A DNA stretch of 64,000 bases from Iris pallida (taxonomy: Eukaryota; Streptophyta; Magnoliopsida; Asparagales; Iridaceae). Shown here in pieces: positions 42,985-55,813 of this stretch. The stretch covers positions 44,979,966 to 45,043,965 of the forward strand of contig JANAVB010005597.1 of the NCBI GenBank assembly GCA_029216955.1, given 5' to 3'. Numbering within the stretch: the first letter of the stretch is position 1; the number at the start of each line of letters is the position of its first letter. The notes under the pieces were generated by a model. That model made no database searches. It was not told where the DNA came from and saw nothing but the letters and a program-made list of their open reading frames with translations. The position numbers and the translations under genes are program-made.

Positions 42985-43932
42985 TAATTTATTTTTTGGT
43001 ATATTTCTGCTGTGGGGTTACTCTTCCACAAAAAAAAAAAAAAAATGAAAATTTGTTGTTAATTTAATACGTTAATTAATTTATTTAACTATGATAATTA
43101 AAATTTTGTTCATTGTTGAAGTGTAATATTGATATAAATTTGCTAAATTACTTTTATTTTTAATCTATACAAAAAAAAAGAAGTTGGGGGTAACGATACC
43201 TAGGTTTACCACATCTCCAAAAAACTTTCACTTTCAACAATCCAAACAACCGAACTATTTTTTTTTCACTTACAACAACCATCCAAACACCAAACCAATT
43301 TTTCTTTCACTTGTAGCAGACAAAATTTACTCTATCCAAACACATTTTGGAAAGTGCCACTTGCTGCAAGTCAACGGAAACTCAACTTGCTGCAAGTGCC
43401 ACTTTCACACTTTCAAAGAGTTACATCTATCCAAACAGGCCCTTAGCATGAATAAAATGGAGGGTGGGTGAGGAGGGGGATCGTGGAGGCAGTTAGGGGG
43501 GGGGGGGGGGGAGAGAGAATGGTGAGCTGGTAGAGGAGTTGGGTTGGGAAGGTTGGAAAGGTAGGAAATAATTTTTTTTTTTGGATATTAAATTAAAAAT
43601 ATTAAATAATTGATGGTATTAAATTATTGAGTAAAAAAGTTTCTAATATCAAGTTGAAAAATTGAAATAGTTGAGGGTATAAAATTGCAATTAAGCCTTT
43701 AGATTTTTAAAATTTTGATTTATTCGGTTTTGAATATTTCGGTTCGATTGAAACCGAATAAAACGATAGCTCACCCCTAGTACAGATTGTCCAATCAAAT
43801 ATAATAAATTCTAAAAAAAAATCATCTAGAAATCCAAACAGCCAAGCACAAATTAAATCTTGAATTTATTATATTTAATTGTATTTATAAAAATTCATAT
43901 TTGATACACCCAATTAAGTCGAATATGTCTAC

Positions 43933-44670
<738 letters not shown>

Positions 44671-44719
44671 ATGTCTACTAACGATTGTTGTCTTGTATCT
44701 ATTAATAGCCAATTTCACA

Positions 44720-44852
44720 CTTAGGTCTCGTTTGGTTCGCGGAAACGAAAGGAAAGGAAATTGATTCTTTGAACTTGATACCAAAAATCACATGACCTAA
44801 CTCGTATAAGTTCCTTGTCCAGTTGAAATCACATGACCTAACTGTAATTTTG
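44720..44852. mobile_element. MITE remnant (Tourist-like end)
   Basis: TTAGGTCTCGTTTGGTTCGC resembles the terminus of the MITE at 13131. No second end was found before the following repeat begins. Confidence 0.4.
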
Positions 44853-46440
44853 AACTCAGTTATAAATTCTGAAATTTCAATTAAAAATTACCAAAAATCC
44901 TGTAACCACCACTTTTCAAAAACAAGAATAATTTTAAACTTTTGTAAAATTGATCATTAAATAATAGGATCTAAATTATGTTAATGATTTATTAGTGGAT
45001 TTTTAATTATTTTATTACTAATTAAATTGATGCATTGTGATTTTGTCATTTGTTAGTGAAACCCTAGAACTACTTTGTGTAGAGGTTGGCCATGAACATA
45101 GAAACTTGTTAGAGAGGTTAGATGACTTAAGTTAGACTCTAATCTAGCTATCATACCATTTAAAGCCCATTAGTTAGCTAAAACCTTAAGCCACTTTGGG
45201 CCTTCCCCTTAAAGGGCCTTAATTTGCATGTTAGAAGGCCTTTGAGCCATTTTCTCTAAACCCAAATCCTAGCCCGCTACATGGCCGGCCAAGAGACACC
45301 CCACCCACCTATTTAAGCATTATGTTAGCCCCTTGCCTCCTTCCATTAGCAAACCCTAACCCTACTTTGGTATTCTTTCCCAAATTTGTCCCCTTTCTTC
45401 AAATAACCTCCAAATTGAACCATATCAGTTGCAAATCACTCTCCTACCGTAGAAGAGGTCTCAATTGGCTTGCTAGCAAGGATTGTGAGCAATTTGACCA
45501 TTGAAGCTTGGTGGAGATATAGATCTAGAAGGTTTCATTCAACTCTCAATAGGTAATGGCCTCTAAACTAATTAATATTCTGATTTATCTTCATAGATGC
45601 ATTCATTTAGGGTCCTCCAGCTATAGGCCAAGTTTGGAAGGCAATCGAATCCATTTAGGGTGTGTATCGGAGGAGTATCGGAGTGCTATGTAAAGTGTTT
45701 GGTGAAATGCCACATAGAAATTAATATTAATGATTTTCAAACTAAATACATGATTTTGTAGCTCTTTATGTGTGGATCACGAATCTCAGAGACTGAGCAT
45801 GTTTTGACACCATTTTCATGTCCAAATTGGATACGGGGACACAGCACGAGGGATGTCGTGTATCTCCTGCTTCCTCGTGTCCAGATCTCGCTGGATACGA
45901 TACTTCGACAAACGAATTTTGGTGTGGAGGTGGAGGCCACGACTGTTAGGGTGTCCCCAAAGTTTGGGGTGATTTGGTTCACTGTTTGAGGAGTTATTCC
46001 TCTCATAGAGGGTTGCACTGACACACACACACACACGCGAGTACCCCTCTGATAGGAGCTCGTATTCGGACACGGCACGTTGTGGACACGTTCTAACTAG
46101 ACACACACGTAGCCCTATATCCCTACTACCCTATGACACGACCACGACACATGAGGTTCGACACACGTGTCCCTCTTGGAACCGACACACACCGCACGCA
46201 CACACACCCTGTGCACAATTTCTACACTCTGTTTGACACACTTTTGACACCTCTGGACACGACCCTTGGACACACTGTGGACACTGATAGGTTGACACAT
46301 TGGTACTCACGTTAGACACATGTTGACACTCGACATTTGTGTATACACACACTAATATCACTTCACACACACTACCTATGTTACACTTGACACCGTTTGG
46401 ATTTGGAGTTTTTCCTGCAGCCACTTGCCATTGGTTGGCT
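44853..46440 (+). repeat. Repeat R, copy 1 (LTR-like, GACAC-rich 3' half)
   Basis: Matches copy 2 (47630-48582 plus 63371-64000) along its length at an offset of about 2777 bp. It includes a promoter-like CCTATTTAAGCATTATG (about 45308) and a leader-like region with GGTTTCATTCAACTCTCAATAG. A GACAC-dense stretch at 46070-46400 closes it. Two direct copies about 1.2 kb apart could be the LTRs of a short element or a tandem duplication; the outer end of copy 2 is beyond the window. Confidence 0.7.
46070..46400 (+). repeat. GACAC motif cluster
   Basis: About 16 GACAC words in 330 bp, spaced irregularly and mostly separated by unique sequence. The counterpart at 63650-63970 keeps the same pattern. 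Confidence 0.75.
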
Positions 46441-47629
46441 TGGTTTGTCTTATGGTTGTATAGGTAGTGATGTGAAGGTATGTTGAATACCTGGGTTTTG
46501 AGTTTGGGTTTCTATATATATGTTTGATACAGTAGGTATATCTTATATGTTCAGTTTATATATAATTGTATATATTCTGAGTTCATATATAGTTTGCATC
46601 TATTTATGAGTTATATTTAGTCGTATATATTTCTGAGTTATATAGTATATATAAGCTACGTTTGTTCTCTGTTTCCTAAGATTTGATTTTATTGGGGCTT
46701 GATTTTCAGAGTTCCTGAGATCTTATATAGATATGTTTGAGTAGAGATGGGAGGGGAGCCATGAATGGAATGGTAGTTGTGAGATGATGTTGGGTTGGTT
46801 CAGTTTAGAGCTTGGGTAGTGGTTTGGGGTTGGTTCAGTTTAGAACTTGGGTAGTGTTACGCTAAATAATATAAAGTATCAAAATGAATTAACAACTTTC
46901 TACCCTAAACTTTGATATTGGCACTTAAATATCCTCAACTTTAACAAATTTGCAACTTGCTAACCTAATCCATTAAAAATAAAAAGATTATTCTACCTTA
47001 TGTTGCACGGACATGGGTTCAACATGACACGTTTTAGTTACGGTAACACAAAATCAACACCCTTCTAGTGTAATTTGGAGTGTGTGTGTGTGTGTGTGCA
47101 CGCGCGCGCGTGTCCGATACGTGTTTCCGACAAAACGCAGACACGACATAAATTTTGGAGTGTTCGCGCGTGCTTCTTAGATTCCACCCTTATTCCCCGT
47201 GCATAAATTTTGGAGTGTCCGTGCTACTTGATGATAATATAATGACATTTGATTGAGGTTTGTTGATATTAGTTCTCTTTGATTCAGAGGGAGCGGCTTA
47301 GAAGTGAGCGTAAAAATTTGCTGAAAAGGGGTCCTCAATCAACCTAAGGTCTGCTGATAAGATACATACCTGCTAGATGTTTGAACCCCATTTTCAAACC
47401 GGTTTAAAGTAGCAACCTATGATTATTTGTTGCATCTATAAGATTTTTGCAATAATTTTTTCTTATAAATGAGTTCTTTCTTTCTGTTCAGGTGCGAATA
47501 TGGTTTTATTTGATTATATATTTACGATGTAAACTGCAATTATTCTATGTAGAGGAACCCTACTATATGAGTTAGGTCATGTGATATCAACTGGACAAGG
47601 AACTTATATGATAGAGCTATGCACTTTAT
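46441..47629. other. Sequence between the two R copies
   Basis: AT-rich, no gene. It includes TATATA-rich sequence (46510-46660) and a GT/GC alternating run (47080-47113). Confidence 0.5.
47080..47113. repeat. Alternating purine-pyrimidine run (GT)n-(GC)n
   Basis: 34 bp of strict alternation: nine GT units, then GCAC and a CG run. Such runs can adopt Z-DNA in vitro. Confidence 0.85.
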
Positions 47630-48582
47630 AACTCAGTTATAAATTATGAAATTTCAATTAAAAAATACCAAAAATTTTGTAACCACCACTTTTCAAAAAC
47701 AAGGGTAATTTTGAACTTTTATAAAATTGATCGTTAAATAATAAGATTTAAATCATGTTAATGATTTATTAGTGGATTTTTGATTATTTTATTATTAATT
47801 AAATTGATACATTGTAATTTTGTCGTTTGTTAGTGAAACCCTATAACTACTTTGTGTAGATGTTGGCCATGACCATAGAAACTTGTTAGAGAGGTTAGAT
47901 GACTTAAGTTAGACTCTAATCTAGCTATCATACCATTTAAAGCCCATTAGTTAGCTAAAACCTTAAGTCACTTTGGGCCTTCACCTTAAAGGGCCATAAT
48001 TTGCATGTTAGGAAGGCCTTTGAGCCATTTTCTCTAAACCCAAACCCTAGCCCACTACATGGCCAGCCAAGAGACGCCCCACCCACCTATTTAAGCATTA
48101 TGTTAGTCCCTTGCCTCCTTCCATTAGCAAACCCTAACCCTACTTTAGTGTTCTTCCCCAAAATTTTTCCTTTCACCAAATCACCTCCAAATTGAACCAA
48201 ATCAGTTGCAAATCACTCCCATACTATAGAAGAGATCTCTATTGGCTAGCTAGCAAGGATTGGGAGCAATTTCACCATTGGAGCTTGGTGGAGATCTAGA
48301 TCTAGAAGGTTTCATTGAACTCTCAATAGGTAATGGCCTCTAAACCCATTAATATTCTGATTTCTCTTCATAGATGTATTCATTTAGGGTTCTCCAGCTG
48401 TAGCCCAAGTTTGGAAGAAAATCGAATCCATTTAGGGTGTGTATCGGAGGAGTATCGGAGTGCTATGTAAAGTGTTTGGTGAAATGCCACATAGAAATGA
48501 ATGTTAATAATTTTCAAAACTAAATACATGATTTTGTAGCTCTTTATGTGTGGATCACGAATCTCAGAGACTGAGCACGTTT
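47630..48582 (+). repeat. Repeat R, copy 2, left part
   Basis: Parallels 44853-45804. It is cut after GAGCACGTTT by the LTR that starts at 48583 and resumes at 63371. Confidence 0.75.
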
Positions 48583-50131
48583 TGTAACGCCCCAGAACCA
48601 GAATACTGGAGAGTGGGGGCATACATAGCCAACTACGTATATTGAAATGGAATCTACCTCGCTATACGGTCACGGCTGTCTAGATACATAAGGGTTTAAC
48701 TACAAGCCATCAGTCTCTTATGGTCATGAACAAGCCTATTGTCTCAATCTCATGCAATGAATAGCAGCTACAAGATATTAGAGCATCAAATATACAATAG
48801 TAAGACGTCCCATACATTACATATTTGGATGATTATGAAGCTAGTCGTACAAAATGTGAAGACTAGCAAGAGTTTTAGTCATACATGATCAACCCTAGGA
48901 TTCGTCAATCATGTTACAGCCCGTAGGCAGACAGTTAGTAAAATGCAATACGAGCTAACACGTGCTCGTCGGCTGAACGCCTCAAAAGAATATTTTTACA
49001 ATAAAGTGGGAGAATAAAAGGGAAACCCACTCGTTGCCTTGGTTACGCCTGGTGGTCACCATTTGGCTGGAATGTAGGGAGATCTTCTGGAGCTGCTCCG
49101 GTATCTGGCCATGCAAAACCAGCTGGGTCAGATCCCAGAAGGAGCAAGTGCCACAAAGGAGGCTTCACTTAAGAACTAAAACCAGCAATTAGCATAAAAC
49201 ATAATAACATATTAAAACTGGAGATATAAAAAATATCATGAGGATATACGATGCGATAACCATGGGACTATTCAGATAGCCAGGTTACAACCCTTAAACC
49301 AAACAAGGACCGGGGTTGTAACCCTTCATCTGAACGGAACTTGGTTTTCCATCATTTATCGATAAAATAAAGCACAAGCAATCAGGTCATGTTACAAACT
49401 TGTACAGGATCAAGACAAGACTAGACTGTGTTAGACACCATCCAATCAATCACGGCCAAGCAATGAGTACGGCTTGATACTTTAACTAACTAGGGTTATC
49501 ACAGGCCTAGTTAGTAGCAAGATGCAATGAGATATTCCAACAGCCACAAGTCCTGCAGACCATCCAGGTTATCCAGGTCGAATATCCGTTCATGAAGGGT
49601 GCAACACATGACAGTGTGCTGGAAATATGCCCTACTCGTCGGCAGGCTACAAGTCCACTTGCGCGCCCAGATAACGGGATTGTCTGTAGCTGGGAAATCT
49701 CTTCATGACTACTGGGTTATTCTAAATATTAGCCTTAGTTAATTTCAGTAGGTACCCCTGACCGTGGTACTCAGGGGTCCCTGCCCTAGACATGATGCGA
49801 AACAGTATTGGTTCATTTGTACAAACACAATCGTCCACGGTGTCCAGGCCATTCATTCTTGTCATGTCATGCTAGCCTTCGCAACAGCATTCAATAGTTC
49901 CCATCAGGCTTGCTTGTCATGTCTTGTCATGTCATGTCAATTTACTTGTTATATCGTGCCATGTACAATTATCTGTCCAGTCATGTCAATCAATTCAAGT
50001 TATCAAGTCCGAGACAAGAGGTGCAAGAACAATAAAGCAAACGGGTGCGCATAGGGCTCAAGCCTCTACGCGAATGAAACTACGCTAGGCTATGAGGCCT
50101 TGAGCGTAAAAAAATGACCTTACGCGAGCAA
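48583..50131 (-). repeat. LTR X, distal segment
   Basis: No coding region was recognised. It ends at a second TGTAACGCCCC start at 50132, preceded by AGCAA. Confidence 0.6.
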
Positions 50132-51639
50132 TGTAACGCCCCAGTCCCAAAATACTTGGGACTAGATACGTATCATGCCAGCTGTATACATACGAAGTCT
50201 ACTCCAATATACGAAGACTCGTATGTATACATAAGCTGTATAATGTAGTATTCCAAGACAAACTAAATCTCATCCACAATGAAAAGAATAATAATAGAAA
50301 AATTCAACTTGAACATTTATGATACAATCGTTGGGCGAAGACAAAGTCCACTACCAACTATCTCAATGATATAAATGTACAAGAAAGCGATCGACAAAAT
50401 GATAAAATGAACCAAGCACAATTGTCTTCGAAGGAATGGAGAAGACCACGGCCTTGGCTAGAACACCTGCAGAAAACATGAACACACACCTGGGGAAAAA
50501 CCAGGTCCTCAGAGGGACGTAACAAGACACATAATATTATGCCATAAACTGAATAGTAAGAGCTCAATAGAAAATATACATGTGTAAAGGTTCCTAACCA
50601 TTCTATGTGGATTGTAATTTAGAGGACAACGTTCTACGCAGGGGCTGTCACAAGCAAGTAATAAAGAGTGGCCAACAAGTAGCGCTCATCCGAGACACTA
50701 TCGGCCGGGTAACACGTAGCGCTCATCCGAGATACTATCTCCCAAATGTGTAAAATAAAAGTAGCCCCTATGCTAGTAGCTATCCCCTCCCCCCAATGAT
50801 ACTATACGTGTGTCGTAACCATGACACACAAACACGTATCGTTTCCACCACACTGTTTTAATATAGATAACTGTCAAGTCTACTAATCATGCATCTATTG
50901 ACAGTTATTCCTACGCATGCGCACGGAGGATCAGCCCACACGCAAGTGACCTTTATATGATACTCTCAACTCTCACACACAACTCGTGTACCATCGTGAC
51001 AAGTCAATAAGACACACTAAATTTGACGGTAGTCCCTTAACTCTAAGCCAATTGTATAAAATATATTAATTTGCATCTACATATAATTTAGAAAGAAACA
51101 ACTTGAAAATAAATACAACATACATGATATTGAGCATGAAATTTAAACAGTAAAGGCAAGGTGTCTTGCCTGGGTTACCGCCTGGTGTGATGCGACGATA
51201 ATGTCCAGATAGCTTGGCTAACCGGGTCGATATGAAGAAGTCTGGTTCCGACAATGTAGGAAATGATTTAGTTAGTCATGAACAACCAAGCGGAGAGAGA
51301 GTATTTGGTTTAGGAAAAGTTATTTCTTTAGTCAAAATATACCTTCGAAATTATTAGAAAATATTTATATTATTTGAAACTAGATTTTGTTGGTAAATAC
51401 TTGAAAACAATCTATATATATAATAGTTTGGAAACTACCTTTTATTTAACAAAATACTTTTAGGTAAAAATTTGGAATATATATATTGTAGAAAAGTAAC
51501 TTTTTGTTAGTCAAACTATTTTAATAAAATATAGAAAAATAATAGTTTTAGGGCTATTGAGTGGTGTCAACATAATTTTGGAAAATATGTGTTATCAAAT
51601 TCATTTAAATAATCAGAATAACACAACAATAATTCTAAT

Positions 51640-51697
51640 AATATAAATCATAATAATAACAAAAGTTTTAAAAATAATAATTAGTGATGTAATAATA

Positions 51698-51738
<41 letters not shown>

Positions 51739-51935
51739 TAATAATAGTAATAATGATGATAATAATAAAACTAATATTGAATAATAATGATAATAATAAT
51801 AACAATAAAATCAACAAAAGGAACACCACAACTCCTTGTCCTCTTTATAATAATAATACTATTAATAATTTGACAGTAATAAATAACAAGAATAATAATA
51901 ATAATAATAATAATAACATTAATATATAATAATAG
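51640..51935. repeat. AAT/ATA-rich microsatellite tract
   Basis: Long imperfect trinucleotide tract dominated by AAT, including a pure run at about 51703-51733. Confidence 0.9.
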
Positions 51936-52936
51936 TAATAAAAATAAATAAGTAACTCCTACAAACCAAACAGCTCCTTGCTGTTTTGAGAAACGAGGAA
52001 AGAAAAAAAAATGGGGCGGTGATAGAGAGGGAATTGGGAAAAGAGGGTTCGGGAGAGATTACCGGAGCGGGCGGCGGGCGGTGTGCGACGCCGGAGGTCG
52101 GCGGCCGGTGAGGGAAGACGGGAGGAGCGCGATCGGGCGGAGGAAGAAGAGGCGGGGAGTTTCGGATCTGCGCGGACACGACGGAGAGACAGTGGCGAGT
52201 CGGTCGGGGCTGGTCGGCCACTCCACGTGGGCGGGAGACGTCGGACGGCGGAGAAGGAGGGCTTTGAGCGGGCGGCAAACGGTGTGGATCACCGGCATCC
52301 AAGGGTGCGGCACGCGAGGCTTCCCTCAGGTGGGGCGAAAGGGGCGCCGGGGACGCGCTGCCCGGAGGCCGCGGTAGACGGCGTCGGCTAGGGCTCGCCG
52401 GTGGCGACAGGTAAGGGGTGGTATTTTTTTTCTTCTCTCTATGCTGGGTTGATGATGCGGTGGTGGCTGGCGCGGTGATTGGGTGCGGCTGCGGTCAGGG
52501 CGGACCAGTTCCGGGTTTGGGTGACGGTGTGGATCGGCGGTGACGGGTTCAGGTCTGGTGGCTGTGGTGATAGGGAGTGGCTGGGTTTGTTGTAACGACG
52601 GAGATCCGTGGGGTTGACCGAGAGGAGTGGTCAAAAATGGTGGTGATGCCGGAGGGGGTGTTGCTGCTGGTGGACGTGGTGGTGACGAGGTGGTTGTTGC
52701 AGTTACTGGTGAGGGTAGAGGTAATGTTAGGGATTTGGCCGGAGTTGGCCGGGATGGTGGTGGGCTGAGTGGGATTTTGATGGTGGCGAGGATTGGGTTT
52801 CTTCTGATTTTGTCGTCGTGTCCGGGAGTGTCGGACACGACGTGGATGACTGTACGAGACTGGAATAAGATTTGTGGTGGTCATAGACACGATGCACGAT
52901 ATTATTGTGGATAGAAAAATTACGGAAGAGTACATG

Positions 52937-52946
52937 CCTATTTATA
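52937..52946 (-). promoter_or_regulatory. TATA box of LTR Y
   Basis: TATAAATAGG on the minus strand, 685 bp from the LTR start, a usual position for U3 promoters of large gypsy LTRs. Confidence 0.7.
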
Positions 52947-53631
52947 GGATGTAGGAATTTCCAGTTGGATAGGGATTGAGATAATTTAAATTCCCCAAGA
53001 GATAAATTCAATTTAAATCAAAAAGATTAAATCTAAATTTAAATTAAATTACATTTTTAATCTAGATCATCTAACTCAAAGATAAATATAAATTCTACCT
53101 TTAAACTTTTTTAAATTAAATCCATAAAATCAAATCGAGAATTAAAATTGCCACAAAATTTCAAATATATTTTCCAAAAATACCATTAATAATAATTTCA
53201 AAAATAATAAATATATTTTTAAATATCTTTTTGAATAATAAGGTATTAATAAAAATAAATTCAAAAATGGAATAAATTTATATGTCTCGTATAAAATGAT
53301 CATTTGCATAAAACCTTATTTTTAAATTACTATTTATATAACTTCCATGTTGTAAAATAAAGTTTTGAAAATTTCCAATGCGACACATTTTGCAACTTTA
53401 AGTAATCGAAAATAAATATTTATTATTTATTATTTGGAAATTCAAACTTCTAAAATAAAATATTTTTACAAAATATGTACCTCGCACATATTCGCACTCG
53501 ACAAGGCTTATGAAAATATTGAGTTCATACGCGACGTATAATACGACTATGCGACGTACAAATATCAAGTAAAATTTTTGAAATACTCAATTTATATAAA
53601 AAAATTTAAGTAGAAATTTAGGGGGTTTACA

Positions 53632-55808
53632 TCCTACCCAACTTACAAGAATTTCGTCCTCGAAATTAAGAATAAGTAAGGGGTGAGAAGGTACGAGGGT
53701 AAGGTAACCCAAATCATTGGGCGAGAAAATCGTGATTCCGATAACGACAAATAATTCACGATTTTGGAATTGAATGAGGGTTGCTAGTCAAGGTAAAAAT
53801 CATGATAGTACAATAGAAGTAGCTTAAGTGGATATTTTGGGGACTTGGGGAATAGGGCACTTCGAAGAAGATTGTATGGTAAGTGTCTAGGTTGAGGGCA
53901 CGAATGAAAGAATGATAGGAATCATTCAAGTGATTAGGGGTCATGATAGAAGATATAGGGTTGTCTAGGTCTAGAGTTGAATCATCTTCAAATTTCAAAA
54001 AGGTCATGAAAGTTGATTATAGGGTCGAGGAAAAAGGCAAGTAGCTCAAGGCGGGGATAGTCATATTGGTTGGTCAGTGGTTAACTATTCCCAAGTATAT
54101 ACAATTATCATGGTCATAGGAGAATGGTTTGGTCTATCTATCAATCACAAGCTTTGTCTAGAATAGTTAAAAGACGAAAGCCAACAAGAGTCCAAAGGAG
54201 ATGTTTTCGAATGCTAATATGTGATTCAAAGGCGGTTGTATAATTCCAAGGGAATTGTCAAGGTAATCGTGGAAGACTCTAGGGCCCAATTTAACTATGT
54301 CTCCATCCACGTTTGGACAATATACAAGAAGCGAACCAAGTGCACTATGGTTGATCAGACCATAATACGTCGATTCTGATTAGACAATGTATTAGTGGAC
54401 GCCCACATTAAACATATGTCATGATCAAGCTTGATAAAGAATACACTTGCAAAACTAAGCTATTTTAGCATCATAGGTAAATAAAATAATAAGTAAAGGG
54501 TAATGATGAAAGAAACCAATTAGTCCAAGATCTTATAAAATCTAAGTTCCGCCCAAAATTTGGGCCTATACAGTCGGCTTGGTTGACTAGATAAGTTAGG
54601 GTTTACTGAATTCTATGGTCCAAGTGAACCTATCAATGTGGTCCACAAAATGTTGGTTAGGTCGTAATGTATTCTACCCAACTTACAAGAATTAAACTAA
54701 TGGTGTGATAGGTCCAGCAATCAAGATAAAATGCAAGGTTAAGCATGTACGGATTTAAGTAGAACAAAATCATATATTGGGTCGAAAGAATCGAGTCGAG
54801 GTCGAGTCTCATCTATAGTTAAAAAGTATATTGGTTTCACGGTAGGGATTAGAGTCCAGTCTTTTTGACCCGAAAGTCGCAATATGAAATTAGAGCACAA
54901 GGAGACGTGTTTTAGTGGGACGCAATATACCTACATGAAGATGGAGTCGTCTACGTCTTGCATGTGAAAATTGTGGGAAAGGAAAGTCTAGTGTTGCGCT
55001 CAAAATATCAAAGTCACGGTAAAGGACACAAAAGAATTTAAAATATAAAGTGGAAGTTCATGAGATAATGATCAATGCACAAAATAAATGACCAAGCTAA
55101 GGCATGAAATAATGATAATTCAGATTCGAGTAAATCAAGGTAAAATAAGTTAGAAATACAGTTTCTAAGGATATGATAGCCACTTAGAAGGAGTATGAGA
55201 AAGTCACGATAAAATCTAGGTTTAAGGAAATGTCGAGTGAATCAAGATTGAGATATCTTCACATAGTTTGGCAGATGACTTAACTACACTCGAGTACAAC
55301 TATCATGGCAATTAACGAGGAATAATACATTAGGGTGACTTGCTTGCTTCTTGGTTCTCTGCCAATATATGATCTAATTTCAAATTTCAAGTTCCTCAAC
55401 AGTTTCGAAATACTATCTCAAGATACTCCATCAAATATCTAACCATAACTTAAGGTTAACCTTTCTTTAAATAAATTCCAAGTAACCTTCATCATATCCA
55501 AGAACGTGAGAACGTGTGCGTAAAAACTTTATCTTTTTTCCAAGGCCAAGACAAGCAAGCGTAAAAGCTCAAGAGCTCAAGAAAAGTCCCATCTTGGTCA
55601 AGACTCGATGAAATCCAACCATTCCAAAACCAAACTTGCGTAACATCAGAGTGTCTTCTACATAGAACTCTTAGTTTTCGAAAACAAGCCAGTTTAGTAG
55701 ATCAAAACCGAGAAATCCAAAAATTCAAGAAACTTAGATCTACATGGAATGAACCAATGAAACTAAAAATGCTAATTACTAAAGTGTCTTAGAATCTCGT
55801 GAGGAAGA
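53632..55808 (-). other. Element Y internal region (3' part), non-coding
   Basis: Directly next to the LTR the minus strand reads TTCGAGGACGAAATTCTTG and GTTGGGTAGGA, the classic sequence preceding gypsy 3' LTRs. The rest (2.2 kb) has no frame with gag-pol similarity. It is either a non-autonomous internal region or a decayed one. Its other side is cut by the element at 55814. Confidence 0.65.
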
Positions 55809-55813
55809 CAATA

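Larger units (their letters stand above)
42211..43442. mobile_element. PIF/Harbinger-like element
   Basis: GGGGCTGTTTGGA at the left and TCCAAACAGGCCC at the right are inverted, flanked by TTA at 42208-42210 and 43443-43445. The 1232-bp body is non-coding, with GGAGGCGGTGGGGAGAGAGG repeats and an (AAT)n run. Confidence 0.85.
41719..43697. mobile_element. Pack-MULE with a captured lectin receptor kinase fragment
   Basis: Termini GACTTAATTGTAACTTGATA and its inverse (...CAATTAAGCC) are flanked by a perfect 9-bp duplication TTTAGATTT (41710-41718 and 43698-43706), the Mutator signature. Inverted similarity extends about 60 bp inward (ACCCTCAACTATT..., TTTTTCAACTT). There is no transposase; the interior holds a host gene fragment and a later PIF-like insertion. 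Confidence 0.88.
41263..43779. mobile_element. hAT-like non-autonomous element hosting a Pack-MULE
   Basis: Termini TAGAGGTGAGC and GCTCACCCCTA are inverted and match those of the proven hAT element at 43933-44670. TTCGGTTTT-type subterminal repeats occur at both ends. No 8-bp TSD is visible (GTCATGGC against GTACAGAT), so the copy is old or one flank has changed. The MULE at 41719-43697 makes up most of its length. Confidence 0.6.
50132..53631 (-). repeat. Gypsy-type LTR (Y), 3.5 kb
   Basis: On the minus strand it starts TGTAAACCCCC at 53631 and ends GGGGCGTTACA at 50132. A minus-strand TATAAATAGG (52946-52937) is followed by a pyrimidine-rich leader-like region and a GC-rich block (52040-52440), as expected for R/U5 of a large LTR. 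The sequence to its right ends in the gypsy plus-strand priming region, so this is the 3' LTR of a minus-strand element. Confidence 0.75.

Noticed and set aside
52059..52935. Several GC-rich open frames of 84-170 codons on both strands
   Set aside because: They lie in the leader region of LTR Y downstream of its TATA box, are Pro/Arg-rich on both strands and match no family.
53756..54007. 83-codon minus-strand ORF in element Y
   Set aside because: No recognisable domain; lies in a non-coding retroelement interior.
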